DNA of 64,000 bases from Trichomonas vaginalis G3. Lineage: Eukaryota; Parabasalia; Trichomonadida; Trichomonadidae. Every line of letters starts with the position of its first letter. Position 1 is the stretch's first letter. Shown here piece by piece: positions 30,564 through 39,473 of the stretch. Position numbers and translations under genes: made by a program. The notes beneath the pieces are model-generated. The model saw only the letters and a list, made by a program, of their open reading frames with translations. It ran no database searches and had not been told where the DNA came from. The DNA is taken from positions 24,396,082-24,460,081 of the forward strand of contig NC_067207.1 in assembly GCF_026262505.1 (NCBI RefSeq), read 5' to 3'.

Positions 30564-31889
30564 ATGGATGATCGAGAAGTCGAAGCCACATACGACCTTA
30601 TTCACCAGGCGGCCTTAAGTGGTGTCGATTCTGTATTCAAGAGTGAAGACTGGAGAAACCATCCACTATTTCGTACCGATCTTCCAAAAGATGTCGAAAA
30701 TGATAGATATTTAGGTGCGTTTCAACACGTTACTTATGATGGTGAAACACCAGACTCAATAGCAGCCAACTTCAAAGAAATTGGTAACAATTGCTTCCGT
30801 TCAGGCAAGCAAGGATGGTTTACAGCAGCTAATTGGTGGTCAAGAGCACTTGAAGAGAAAATTACAGACAACAAACTCAAATCAGTACTATTCTCAAACA
30901 GAGCTACAGTCTCCCTTGGCCTTGGTCAGTTCCAAAGAGCAGCATTAGATGCAAATTGGGCAATTGAGAACGATAAGTTCAACAGAAAGGCATATCTTCG
31001 TGCTGCCCATGCCTACCAAGGCATGTCTGACTGGGATAAAGCCATTTCCGCCGCTAAAGCTGGCTTGGAAATCGTAGATGAGTCAGATCCTATGAGGAAA
31101 CAATTACAAGAAGTCGTCGATAACTGCGAGAAACAAAGAGGAGACATCTCTAATCACGTTGCTCAGTTCTTTACTTCAATTACTGCTTGCGATAGTTTCT
31201 TTAAACGTGAGAACTTCGCAATTGGTGAATTCCATCACTCCTGGCAAGGAAACTGGAACTTATTACTCCAATTTGATGAAGAAAAGAACGAAACAATTTG
31301 GCCAATCGCAATTTCATACGAAGAAGTTCTCCAAGTTGATTTCTGCGATGCATTCCATGAAAAGACACCTCTCATCAAGCTCTTGGAAATGATTTTCCCA
31401 GGAGTTCTTCCAGAAGCTCAATATCCAAATTGGGATACAGAAAAGAGATACAGAGTACCCGCAATTATACCATACGTACAGACATACGCTGTCCAATCAA
31501 GATGGGGAAGCAAAGCTAACGAAGGAGACAAGAAATTTGTAATGTTAAGTCCAAACGCAACTCTCCATGATTTATTCACACAGAAAGACTACATCATACC
31601 AGGATACCCTATCCTTATGATCGCAGTCAAAGGATCAGAGTTTTTCGAGAAACTTGGAATTAAAGAAATTATTCTCCCAGGAGGCGCAAGAAGGAAGGTT
31701 CTCAAGGATGATATCGAACCACCGCCACCTCTTCCAAACCCACTCGATGTCCAGAGAGAAATTATGATGAAGGAACACTCAGGAAAGAGCCACTACAATG
31801 ATCCAGAGAATGAAGAAGGAGAAAAGGGTGAACTACCTAAGGAGGAACCTTCTCAGCCTTATTTGCCAATAGAGAAGCCAAAAGCTTAA
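30564..31889 (+). CDS. TTC4-like: TTC4/CNS1-type TPR co-chaperone
   Basis: 441 residues. The N-terminal signature WRNHPLFRTDLPKDVENDRY matches the TTC4/Cns1 family. A three-TPR domain spans about 75-190 (NFKEIGNNCFRSGKQGWFTA, VLFSNRATVSLGLGQFQRAA, KAYLRAAHAYQGMSDWDKAI). The C-terminal wheel domain lies at about 225-380 (TIWPIAISYEEVLQVDFCDA, LHDLFTQKDYIIPGYPILMI). Cns1/TTC4 binds the C-termini of Hsp90 and Hsp70 and, in yeast, helps fold translation elongation factor 2. A proline/glutamate-rich tail follows the wheel domain. The gene is divergent to the SLX4 homologue across about 160 bp. The stop is embedded in TTAAAAA. Confidence 0.88.
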   Translation: MDDREVEATYDLIHQAALSGVDSVFKSEDWRNHPLFRTDLPKDVENDRYLGAFQHVTYDGETPDSIAANFKEIGNNCFRSGKQGWFTAANWWSRALEEKITDNKLKSVLFSNRATVSLGLGQFQRAALDANWAIENDKFNRKAYLRAAHAYQGMSDWDKAISAAKAGLEIVDESDPMRKQLQEVVDNCEKQRGDISNHVAQFFTSITACDSFFKRENFAIGEFHHSWQGNWNLLLQFDEEKNETIWPIAISYEEVLQVDFCDAFHEKTPLIKLLEMIFPGVLPEAQYPNWDTEKRYRVPAIIPYVQTYAVQSRWGSKANEGDKKFVMLSPNATLHDLFTQKDYIIPGYPILMIAVKGSEFFEKLGIKEIILPGGARRKVLKDDIEPPPPLPNPLDVQREIMMKEHSGKSHYNDPENEEGEKGELPKEEPSQPYLPIEKPKA

Positions 31890-32273
31890 AAATTAATAGA
31901 ATTTTATTTGAATAAATTTTATTAGAACTTTTTCAACAAACATTTTTTCAAACCACAAAACAACTATAACCATATGTTAAACAATTCCCTCCAAATTAAT
32001 AAAATTTGAATCGATTTTTCTTTTTATAAACAGTAAAAAAGCTTGGGAAACGAGCAATCGCTAATATAGAATAGGGTACTCTTAATGTGATGCAGTTTCC
32101 ATCCTTTCACCCTCAATCAAAAAAATGAGTGAAATAAATCATAACAGAAAGACAAATTTGATCCGAAATTTGTCGTTAGCTACATTCGGTATTCTAAGTT
32201 CATAGTTAACTTAATGTTCTGAAATTAACTGATCTGCCATTTATTTTGAAAGTATTTGACGTGCGTCAGATTG
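31890..32273. other. AT-rich intergenic region
   Basis: Spacer upstream of the type I membrane protein gene. Nothing besides the promoter at its right edge. Confidence 0.55.
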
Positions 32274-32286
32274 TCACTTTTATTTC
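32274..32286 (+). promoter_or_regulatory. Initiator element (Inr) of the type I membrane protein gene
   Basis: TCACTTTTATTTC starts 18 bp before the ATG at 32292, which fixes that ATG as the start and gives a leader of about 16 nt. Confidence 0.6.
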
Positions 32287-32291
32287 TGTGG

Positions 32292-33116
32292 ATGATTTCA
32301 TTTCTTGCTTCATTAGGGGCTAGCAAATTAACGTGCACTCATAATGAGACTGCTCCAGAAACAGTTGTCAGGAAAAATGAGAAAGGCACGTTTGACGGAG
32401 TAAAATGCATCAAAACAAATCCAAAGACACTTTTCTTCTTCAACCAAATTCAAGACATGAATGTTGAGTTCTGCACAACAAATTCAAAGAGCCATAAAGA
32501 AGAATGTATAACTTCAAGTACAAGAAATCCTATTGTTTCCTACTTCTTTGATTCCTACGGAACATTCAAATACCAAATTAACGGCAAGAATCCAAACCTT
32601 GGCATGCACATCGTTCCAGTTTCCATCTGCCCAAGTATTCAAATTTCTACAAAGCAAAACTACACATTTAAGCCAACAAAGGCCACCTGCATTATTCCAG
32701 GAGGAATTCCAAAGGCCCAGATAATATACGAAAGCAATATTACAGAACAACCATATCCAATCATCAAATACGAAGCTGACATGGCCGAAACACCTCTTTC
32801 CATGACCTATGGCCAAGTTAAAATGTCAATCGATGGATTTATCAAAGTTGAAAAGAACGTTACAGGAGTTTCACTTTCAGTTTACGGAGAATCAACCGAA
32901 TCCCCAATTGTTTACGCTGGAGATATCAAAATGGTCGGTGCAACATATGCAAAGGATTACGTTCCAGAAGGAGGCTCCCACAGAGGATTTTATCTCGGAT
33001 TAATCATTTTCACTGCAATTGCTGCAATCGCAGCTGTTACGTTGTTGGCTGTTTTCTTCATCAGACACCAGACAACCAAGTACTATACAGAAATTCCACA
33101 AGAAAACGAACTTTAA
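32292..33116 (+). CDS. Type I single-pass membrane protein, unknown
   Basis: 274 residues from ATG 32292. A signal peptide (MISFLASLGASKLTC) precedes an extracellular part with several cysteines and N-glycosylation sequons. A transmembrane helix lies at about 236-262 (GFYLGLIIFTAIAAIAAVTL), and a short cytoplasmic tail carries a tyrosine motif (KYYTEIPQENEL). The layout fits a surface or endosomal receptor-like protein. The tail tyrosine and the terminal NEL could be sorting signals. No adhesion family (BspA, PMP) is recognised. Confidence 0.7.
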   Translation: MISFLASLGASKLTCTHNETAPETVVRKNEKGTFDGVKCIKTNPKTLFFFNQIQDMNVEFCTTNSKSHKEECITSSTRNPIVSYFFDSYGTFKYQINGKNPNLGMHIVPVSICPSIQISTKQNYTFKPTKATCIIPGGIPKAQIIYESNITEQPYPIIKYEADMAETPLSMTYGQVKMSIDGFIKVEKNVTGVSLSVYGESTESPIVYAGDIKMVGATYAKDYVPEGGSHRGFYLGLIIFTAIAAIAAVTLLAVFFIRHQTTKYYTEIPQENEL

Positions 33117-33581
33117 TCAAATCTTTTTTGGTTATCTATTTTCTTTTTATAAGAATAAAAAATCATTTCAATCTAACCAATATTTTTCATCAAAGCAGAT
33201 AAAAGTTCCTAAAAAATTAAATATTTTCCAATTTATGTTTCATTTACGGATAATTCTTCTCATTGCCGGGACATGTAGAATATAGTGGTATAATGTATTG
33301 ATAATAACCTTTGATCGTAGCATATATTATATTCAAAAACAGTTAACTTTGGTTAATACTGAATTAACAGGGCAAAATACACCAAGTATATAACATAAAT
33401 GAGATAACAAGAATTTGTGCATTCATATATTTGATATTGATTCAAAACATGAATTTTCATACCAAAAGGCTCTACTATATGATGGTTGATGCATTTTGTT
33501 TCCCTTAGTTAAATATTATGTTTAACAGCTTCTTATCTATATCCTATTGATGTATCATGTAACAAATTTAAGATTAAATTG
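33117..33581. other. AT-rich intergenic region
   Basis: Nearly 500 bp. No gene, RNA or repeat seen. Confidence 0.55.
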
Positions 33582-33594
33582 TCACTTTTTATTT
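33582..33594 (+). promoter_or_regulatory. Initiator element (Inr) of the gene at 33599
   Basis: TCACTTTTTATTT ends five bases before the ATG, giving a leader of about 15 nt. Confidence 0.6.
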
Positions 33595-33598
33595 TTTA

Positions 33599-34078
33599 AT
33601 GACAGAAAGTAATCAACACAATCGAATCGTAAAGTATATAAATGAAATCATAGAATATTGTCGACAAGATCCAACAAGGATAGAAGTAGCAGTTGCAAAC
33701 TTTAATTGCTTATTAACTGCAATGAAATTATATGATCGCGCGCCAAGATATTTTAACTCAATATTTGACGATTGTGATGCTACTATTCCACTTCAGAATG
33801 CTCCAATTATACCATTAGCTGCAGATAAACCACCAGAATCCCAAAATAAGCCTCCAGTTCTTAATGAACTTGAAAAGATATATGGCAAAAAACTCAAAAT
33901 CACAGATCTTCAAATGTTAGGTTCAGCTTTATCTCAAAATCTTAATATTAAATTAGATCGTGACACAAAACGCAGCAAAGTTGCAATGATCAACTGGTTT
34001 GCGACCAATTGGAATGTTATCTTACCAAAAATTTACGAATTAGGACTCCAAAGAATGGATTTCAGCAAAGCAAAATAA
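33599..34078 (+). CDS. Hypothetical protein
   Basis: 159 residues (MTESNQHNRIVKYINEIIEY onward), with a helical N-terminal half, a proline-rich linker (PLAADKPPESQNKPP) and a C-terminal helical part (KLKITDLQMLGSALSQNLNI, KVAMINWFATNWNVILPKIY). No membrane segment and no recognised family. The clear initiator and stop make it a credible gene. Confidence 0.65.
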   Translation: MTESNQHNRIVKYINEIIEYCRQDPTRIEVAVANFNCLLTAMKLYDRAPRYFNSIFDDCDATIPLQNAPIIPLAADKPPESQNKPPVLNELEKIYGKKLKITDLQMLGSALSQNLNIKLDRDTKRSKVAMINWFATNWNVILPKIYELGLQRMDFSKAK

Positions 34079-34371
34079 TTTTACATTTAATTGTATATAA
34101 TTTAACTTATGCGGCTATTAACTACGATCTTAGGAAGTTTTTAAGTTTCTTAAAATCGTTATTGTAGATTTTACAAAAATATTTCGGAATTTATTATTTC
34201 TAACGCGATGAATTTTACAAAGAAATCATAACAGAACTAATGCGTCGCAATCTTGAGCATATTTGATGGAAAAATTAAAATTTTTAATTTTTTCATTGCT
34301 TTTCCACATTAACTCTCAAAATATAACAACAACTACACTACGACTACTTATTCCATGATTATTACACAAAA
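34079..34371. other. AT-rich spacer before the nested elements
   Basis: Host sequence up to the target-site duplication. Nothing recognised. Confidence 0.55.
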
Positions 34372-34381
34372 TAATTATAAG
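34372..34381 (+). repeat. Left 10-bp target-site duplication of the MULE
   Basis: TAATTATAAG, repeated at 61678-61687. It marks the outer boundary of the nested insertion. Confidence 0.85.
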
Positions 34382-34470
34382 GAGTGTGGGACAAACTATC
34401 CAGTGTCACTTTTTTATTAACCTTATTTTAAAAAATTAATAAAATAATAATAAAAAATTATTTGAATCTT

Positions 34471-34610
34471 TTACATTAATTGTTTCTTTTTTAAAAGTAC
34501 CTTTAAAGTACAATAAACAAGATTTGAATCTATTGATCCTTGTTGCAAACTTGAATATATTGCTTCAAGCATTTTCAAACATTCGACTTTTTTGTTTTCC
34601 AATATTTGTT

Positions 34611-34611
<1 letters not shown>
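34471..34611 (-). pseudogene. MULE transposase, C-terminal remainder left of the Polinton
   Basis: About 46 codons ending in a normal stop (EQILENKKVECLKMLEAIYS through KKKQLM) in the same orientation as the main transposase part at 59436-60983. It is separated from that part by the Polinton. The 6-bp duplication TTGTTC, on this strand GAACAA, encodes Glu-Gln at both junctions. Confidence 0.8.
34606..34611 (+). repeat. Left 6-bp target-site duplication of the Polinton
   Basis: TTGTTC directly before the A-run; repeated at 59436-59441. Six base pairs is the standard Polinton duplication. Confidence 0.8.
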
Positions 34612-34643
<32 letters not shown>

Positions 34644-35789
34644 TAGTGGGGCTTCCAGGCACTTCGTGCCTTCTAGCCCTGAAGATGTTTAGTATAAATG
34701 AAGTCTTAGAGGACAAACATGACTATGAGTTTTGATATGACAAGATAGAATATGAGAGAGGTCCTATAAACCGGAGAAAGTGTTATATAAACATCTGTCA
34801 TATTACTCAGAATATTATACAGAATTCAATAAAAATATATTTTAGGTGAAGAGGTGAGATTTCACCTGTTTTTTCACCTCATTTTTCACCTCTTGAATTT
34901 TCATGAATTTCATCGTAAAGACTTTGTCAAGATTTCATCGTAAAGACTTTGTCAAGATTTCATCGTAAAGACTTTGTCAAGACTTCTTCGTAAAGACTTT
35001 GTCAAGATTTCATCGTAAAGACTTTGTTGAGATTTCATCGTAAAGACTTTGTTGAGATTTCTTCGTAAAGACTTTGTCAAGACTTCATCGTAAAGACTTT
35101 GTCAAGATTTCTTCGTAAATGTTTTGTCAAACATGAACGTAAATGTTTTGTCAAGACTTCTTCGTAAAATCAGACAAAAATATATTTTAGGTGAAGAGGT
35201 GAGATTTCACCTCTTTTTTCACCTCTTTTTTCACCCTCTTGAATTTTCATGAATTTTACACCAAAAATATATTTTAGGTGAAGAGGTGAGATTTCACCTC
35301 TTTTTTCACCTCTTTTTTCACCTCTTGAATTTTCATGAAATTTACACCAAAAATATACTACTAGGGTCATTTACGAAGAAATCTCAACAAAGTCTTTACG
35401 AAGAAATCTCAACAAAACATAGACAAGAAAGTTCATGAGAAATTAGATGAAGAAGTCTTAACAAAGTCTTTACGAAGAAATTCATGAAAATTCAAGAGGG
35501 TGAAAAAAGAGGTGAAAAAAGAGGTGAAATCTCACCTCTTCACCTAAAATATATTTTTGGGTCATTTACACTCATTTACGAAGAAATCTCAACAAAGTCT
35601 TTACGAAGAAGTCTTAACAAAGTCTTTACGAAGAAATTCATGAAAATTCAAGAGGGTGAAAAAAGAGGTGAAAAAAGAGGTGAAATCTCACCTCTTCACC
35701 TAAAATATATTTTTGGGTCATTTACACTCATTTACGAAGAAATCTCAACAAAGTCTTTACGAAGAAGTCACAATAAAACATCTGTCACT
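34612..35789 (+). repeat. Left terminal inverted repeat of the Polinton
   Basis: It begins with 30 A residues and GGTAGTGGGGCTTCCAGGCA, then a stretch resembling the 3' end of the element's methyltransferase gene. After that comes a patchwork of a 25-bp unit (TCGTAAAGACTTTGTCAAGA type) and five copies of a 70-bp hairpin module. It mirrors 58276-59435 in order and orientation, with small indels. Confidence 0.85.
34648..34680 (+). other. Terminal hairpin in the left inverted repeat
   Basis: GGGGCT / AGCCC(T) forms an outer stem and GGCAC / GTGCC an inner stem, with TTC as loop and TCCA / TTCT as internal bulges. The same hairpin sits at 59367-59399, and with changed inner stem pairs at 63052-63083. 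Confidence 0.75.
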
Positions 35790-35822
35790 TTTCAGGGAAA
35801 AAACATTTTTATTAAATATAAA

Positions 35823-36636
35823 ATGAATTTTACAAAACCACCGTTACCCTTCTTTGGAAATAAGAGTAAATGTAAAGATATTCTATTGAGAGAACTTAAG
35901 AAACTACCGAATGGTCTAACATTTGTAGATTTGTTCGGTGGAAGTTTCTATATATCTCATTTGTGCCATACTGTATTTCCTGACTCAAAGATTATATGCA
36001 ATGACTTCGACAACTATATGAACCGTCTCAAACATATACCAGACACAAACAAAATATTGAAAGAGTTAAAAGATACCTATAGGTAAGATGGAACGTATAC
36101 CATTAGATAAGAAAAATACTGTCAGAGAGGTTTTGAAAAAGGCAGAGTATATTGACTGGGATAGTATATCTGCTAGACTATTATATAGTGGTGCTATAAG
36201 AGTTCATGACATTGAAACACTTATGTCAAAAGTTTTATATCTTAACTATACAAATGTTTTCAAAGAGAACATAGAAAAATATATTGAGGGTATAGAGTTT
36301 GTGAGATGTCGTTGGACAGAGTTGTATGAAAAATATAAAGACAAGGAAAATGTTTTCTTTATAGTAGACCCACCGTTCTATAACACATACGATTTTCAAT
36401 ACCAAGCAGACTGGACTTTGAGAGACTCTTTAGAAACTTTAGACGTTTTACATAACCATCCATGCTTTTACTTTACATCCGATAAAAGTGGTTTGGAAAG
36501 TGTCATGAGATGGTTAGAGGACATACATGACTATGAGTTTAGATACGATAAGATAGAATATGAGAGAGGTCCTATAAACCGGAAAAAGTGTCATAACAAA
36601 GAAATTTTATTGGTAAGTAAATGTGGTTTGAAATAG
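35823..36636 (+). pseudogene. Dam-like (D12 class) N6-adenine DNA methyltransferase, broken copy
   Basis: The N-terminal PPLPFFGNK resembles the SAM-binding WAGGK-type motif of Dam enzymes. VDLFGGSFYISHLCH corresponds to motif I and ICNDFDNYM to the following acidic loop. IVDPPFYNT carries the catalytic DPPY-type motif IV. These enzymes transfer a methyl group to N6 of adenine in DNA. 6mA is the main DNA modification reported in Trichomonas, and such genes are common in its Mavericks. A second, longer open copy lies at 63281. This copy has about one break. Confidence 0.85.
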
Positions 36637-36752
36637 GACTACTTGTTTTAGGTTTTTTCCATTGTGTCATTTACTTATTTGACGTGGCAGAAAGATATAG
36701 AGAATATGAAGATGAACCAATGCCTGCAAATGTTCAGCATATGTACTCGTAA
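36621..36752 (+). CDS. Small single-pass membrane protein of the Polinton
   Basis: 43 residues, overlapping the end of the methyltransferase gene in another frame. One hydrophobic helix (IGLLVLGFFHCVIYLF) is followed by a charged tail (DVAERYREYEDEP). Size and position suggest a virion or host-membrane accessory protein. It could be fortuitous, but it fills the gap between genes neatly. Confidence 0.5.
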   Translation: MWFEIGLLVLGFFHCVIYLFDVAERYREYEDEPMPANVQHMYS

Positions 36753-36775
36753 GAGATATTTTTATCTAATATTAA

Positions 36776-37138
36776 ATGGACGCACAGAACTTAGCGAATG
36801 CACAGCAACCTGGACAACCAAACCCAGAGAATATTCCAAATGAAGTTAGAATACAAACTGCAATGGCAAACTATGGTCAAGTGCCAACAGATGTACAAAT
36901 GCAAACTGCCATGTCAAATGACGCTGCGTTAGGTTTGCCACCATGGTATGCAAATATGAGATGGAAAGAGTTTTATACAAACCCTGAAGTGGGATATAAA
37001 CAACTCTATGCAGATGACGCGAACACAGGAGTTGACCCAGAGTATGTTTTCTACCAGAGGAGAAATAGAATGTATGAGCTCCAGTTAAAGAATGCAATGG
37101 AACTCAGAAGGAAACGTAAGAGACTAGGTGGACATTAG
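36776..37138 (+). CDS. Polinton hypothetical protein, proline/glutamine-rich start
   Basis: 120 residues. The N-terminal ~60 residues are rich in N, Q and P, with a repeated phrase (VRIQTAMANYGQ, VQMQTAMSNDAA). The C-terminus is basic (RKRKRLGGH). The ATG lies about 14 bp after a TATTTTTATC promoter-like motif. No family recognised. Confidence 0.55.
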   Translation: MDAQNLANAQQPGQPNPENIPNEVRIQTAMANYGQVPTDVQMQTAMSNDAALGLPPWYANMRWKEFYTNPEVGYKQLYADDANTGVDPEYVFYQRRNRMYELQLKNAMELRRKRKRLGGH

Positions 37139-37156
37139 ATTTTTACATATAGTAAA

Positions 37157-37399
37157 ATGGGTTTCTTTGGAAGAATAGGAAACTTCTTTCGAAATGTTGG
37201 AAGAGGTATATGGAATGGAATAAAAACCGTAGGAAGAGGAATTTGGAACGGAGTCAAAAATATTGGCAAAAGAGTAGGTCAGTTCGTTGGTATTATACCT
37301 AAAGACCCTGAACCAGAAGAACAAGCTCCTGTTATACAACAGCCTGAACCTGCACCACAGTCTAGTTGGCAACCAAATCCAACACCTCAACCGTATTAA
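37157..37399 (+). CDS. Small amphipathic, membrane-active-looking virion protein candidate
   Basis: 80 residues. The first ~50 are two near-repeats of a Gly/Trp/Phe amphipathic segment (GRIGNFFRNVGRGIWNGIKT, VGRGIWNGVKNIGKRVGQF), followed by a P/E/Q-rich tail. This resembles the membrane-lytic helix of adenovirus protein VI and similar small proteins in double-jelly-roll viruses. Function is inference from composition. Confidence 0.6.
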   Translation: MGFFGRIGNFFRNVGRGIWNGIKTVGRGIWNGVKNIGKRVGQFVGIIPKDPEPEEQAPVIQQPEPAPQSSWQPNPTPQPY

Positions 37400-37401
37400 A
37401 A

Positions 37402-38250
37402 TTATATTTTTACCGTTCGATAGTAGTTGTATATGAAACTAAGTTCTAAGTAAAACGCGTGGTATAATGGAATTATTCTCTTTCTTCCATCTGTAGTAAA
37501 CCATACTTGAAAGTCTGAAATACTTCCACTTGGTGGTTCGTATAGCTTTGTAGGTTTTTCGTAAAAGTCATTTGCCAAGCATAAAAAAGAGTTTTGTGCA
37601 CCAGAAAATGAAGCATGAACTATAATAGCATCTGAGTCGAAAACATTTTCATATGTTCCATTAGGGTTTTCGACTTCATAAAAGTTCGGGTGTACTGGAT
37701 ATTCTGCAGGCTGATTTAACATCCTCAAAAATCTATACCATGCCAAGTTGTTATATTTTGTAGAAATATAAACGTCTTCTCCAAGGTCTTCTATTCTATT
37801 GATTTTAACAGTTGCATTTTTCCTGTCATAAACAATATCGAGATGGTACTCTCCTTCGTCAATGTTGTACTGTTTTGCATATTCGAGATAGATATCGTTT
37901 ATTTTTTCTTGAAAAGCTTGAAGAGTTGTTTCTAAGTTTACAAGCAAATTCACTTGTAAAAGTTTTCCCTGTTCAAATTTCTCATACGTACGTTTTTCTT
38001 TGTTATAGTATCGAATTTCAAAAGCGACCGTAAATGGGAAACCATGTATGGCTTCTGAAATGAACTTCATTCTACGAAAGCCAACAGCTTTTGTGACGGA
38101 TGGGTCTCTTAACCATCTCAATGGGTAGTCAAAACGATAGCCTTCATGCTTTACGGTCTCTGTCTCAAACTTTTGACCGACATTAGTAAAAAGTTCATCT
38201 AATGGTTTAGTTGTAGCAACTCTTGAATTTTCTTTTTCTATTGAAAGCAT
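37402..38250 (-). CDS. Polinton protein, paralogue of the 43084 gene
   Basis: 282 residues. It matches the gene at 43084-43944 along its whole length: TKPLDELFTNVGQKF vs TKPLDYIFTNAGRTI; YRFDYPLRWL vs YRFDFPIRWL; ending FYEPPSGSISDFQVWFTTDG vs FYEPPSNSFSDFQVWFTTNG and LELSFIYNY. The composition is beta-rich. A structural role in the virion is plausible but unproven. It starts 18 bp from the divergent tail-fibre-like gene. Confidence 0.75.
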   Translation of the reverse strand: MLSIEKENSRVATTKPLDELFTNVGQKFETETVKHEGYRFDYPLRWLRDPSVTKAVGFRRMKFISEAIHGFPFTVAFEIRYYNKEKRTYEKFEQGKLLQVNLLVNLETTLQAFQEKINDIYLEYAKQYNIDEGEYHLDIVYDRKNATVKINRIEDLGEDVYISTKYNNLAWYRFLRMLNQPAEYPVHPNFYEVENPNGTYENVFDSDAIIVHASFSGAQNSFLCLANDFYEKPTKLYEPPSGSISDFQVWFTTDGRKRIIPLYHAFYLELSFIYNYYRTVKI

Positions 38251-38268
38251 ATTTTATCTAGAATAAAA
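38251..38268. promoter_or_regulatory. 18-bp bidirectional promoter-like spacer
   Basis: ATTTTATCTAGAATAAAA between two divergent start codons is almost its own reverse complement. A near-identical spacer lies at 53058-53075. Confidence 0.5.
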
Positions 38269-39470
38269 ATGTCGAAAGAAACAGCGTCTATGAGAGAAAT
38301 ACAACACAACCGACAACTCATTGTGCAAGCTCTAAATAAGAACACAACAAACTTTTCAAACTATTCTAAGATATCTGAGTCATTGAAAGAAGGAAACTTA
38401 AAACTGACATTAAACCCTTTAACAGACGAGTTTCTGTTTCAAGACAGTAAGAACCATACTGTTTGTATAAATCCAACAAAAGGAACTTTAAACGAGAAAC
38501 CTATAAAAGAACTTCTTTTGAAAGCAGATGTTGACAACAAAGCTGACAAAGAGTATGTCATTGAAAAAGTTCAAGAAGAACATGACAGAGCAGATGCAAC
38601 ATATGCAACGAAAGAACATACTCATCCTGAACTAGCAGACAAAACATATGTTGACAATAAAATGTCAAGTGAAGTGACAAGAGCTGAAAACGAATATTCT
38701 AAAAAGACTCATACACATACCATTGCAAATATTACAAACTTACAAGAAACCTTAAACAAGAAAAGTGACGTTGGACATACACACGATTTCTTCGCAACTG
38801 TTGGTATAGAAAATATTGCAGGAACGGTTGAAGAACCTGATGGAACTGGTGGGGATGTATTAAATTGGAAACCTCCTAACTTTCCACAAGGTTTAACATC
38901 GGATGAAGACATAACGACGATGAAATCACTAGATGTAGAAATGTCTATGTCATGGAGGATGAAAACAATGTTAAATTCACTGCTCAAGATTTATATGATA
39001 AGAAAGCTGACAAAACAGAGCTTCAAACGTTAAAGACAGAAATACTTCAAACACTATATCCTATAGGTTCTATTTACACGTCAATGAACTCTACCAGACC
39101 AGAAGTAGTACTTGGTTTTGGAACTTGGACTCAAATAGTCGACAGGTTTTTGTATTGTGCAAACTCTTCAAAGGAAACAGGCGGAAGTAAAACGATTTCA
39201 GGTGAAAACCTACCTGCACACAGTCACTACGTAGATTTAAGTACATCTCAAGCAGGTTGGCATAAGCATAAATTTTGGGATTGGCACGCCTTGAAAAAAG
39301 GTAAAGGATATGATGTTAAAGACGACGTTCAGTTTGCTATAAAATTGTTACTGGAGTGACACTCAGGAGATGGAAACCATACACATCGCGTTACAGGATA
39401 TACACAAACAACGGGACAAAGTAAAGACTACATGCCACCTTTACATGACAGTTTACGCATGGTATAGAAA
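38269..39470 (+). pseudogene. Phage tail-fibre-like gene in the Polinton, broken copy
   Basis: The first part has the shaft-like pattern of phage tail fibres: KADVDNKADKEYVIEK, TYVDNKMSSEVTRAE, then HTHTIANITNLQETLNKKSD and VGHTHDF. The distal part carries YPIGSIYTSMNSTRPEVVLG, FGTWTQIVDRFLYC and GGSKTISGENLPAHSH, the collar/receptor-binding signature of bacteriophage and some large-virus fibres. In phages such proteins form trimeric fibres that bind the cell surface. A similar attachment role in Maverick virions is inference. The copy has about two breaks. Confidence 0.8.
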
Positions 39471-39473
39471 TGC

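Noticed and set aside
34612-34641. A-run as the tail of a LINE/SINE insertion
   Set aside because: A mirror T-run lies at 59406-59435 inside matching inverted repeats, and the duplication is outside both runs. The runs belong to the Polinton tips.
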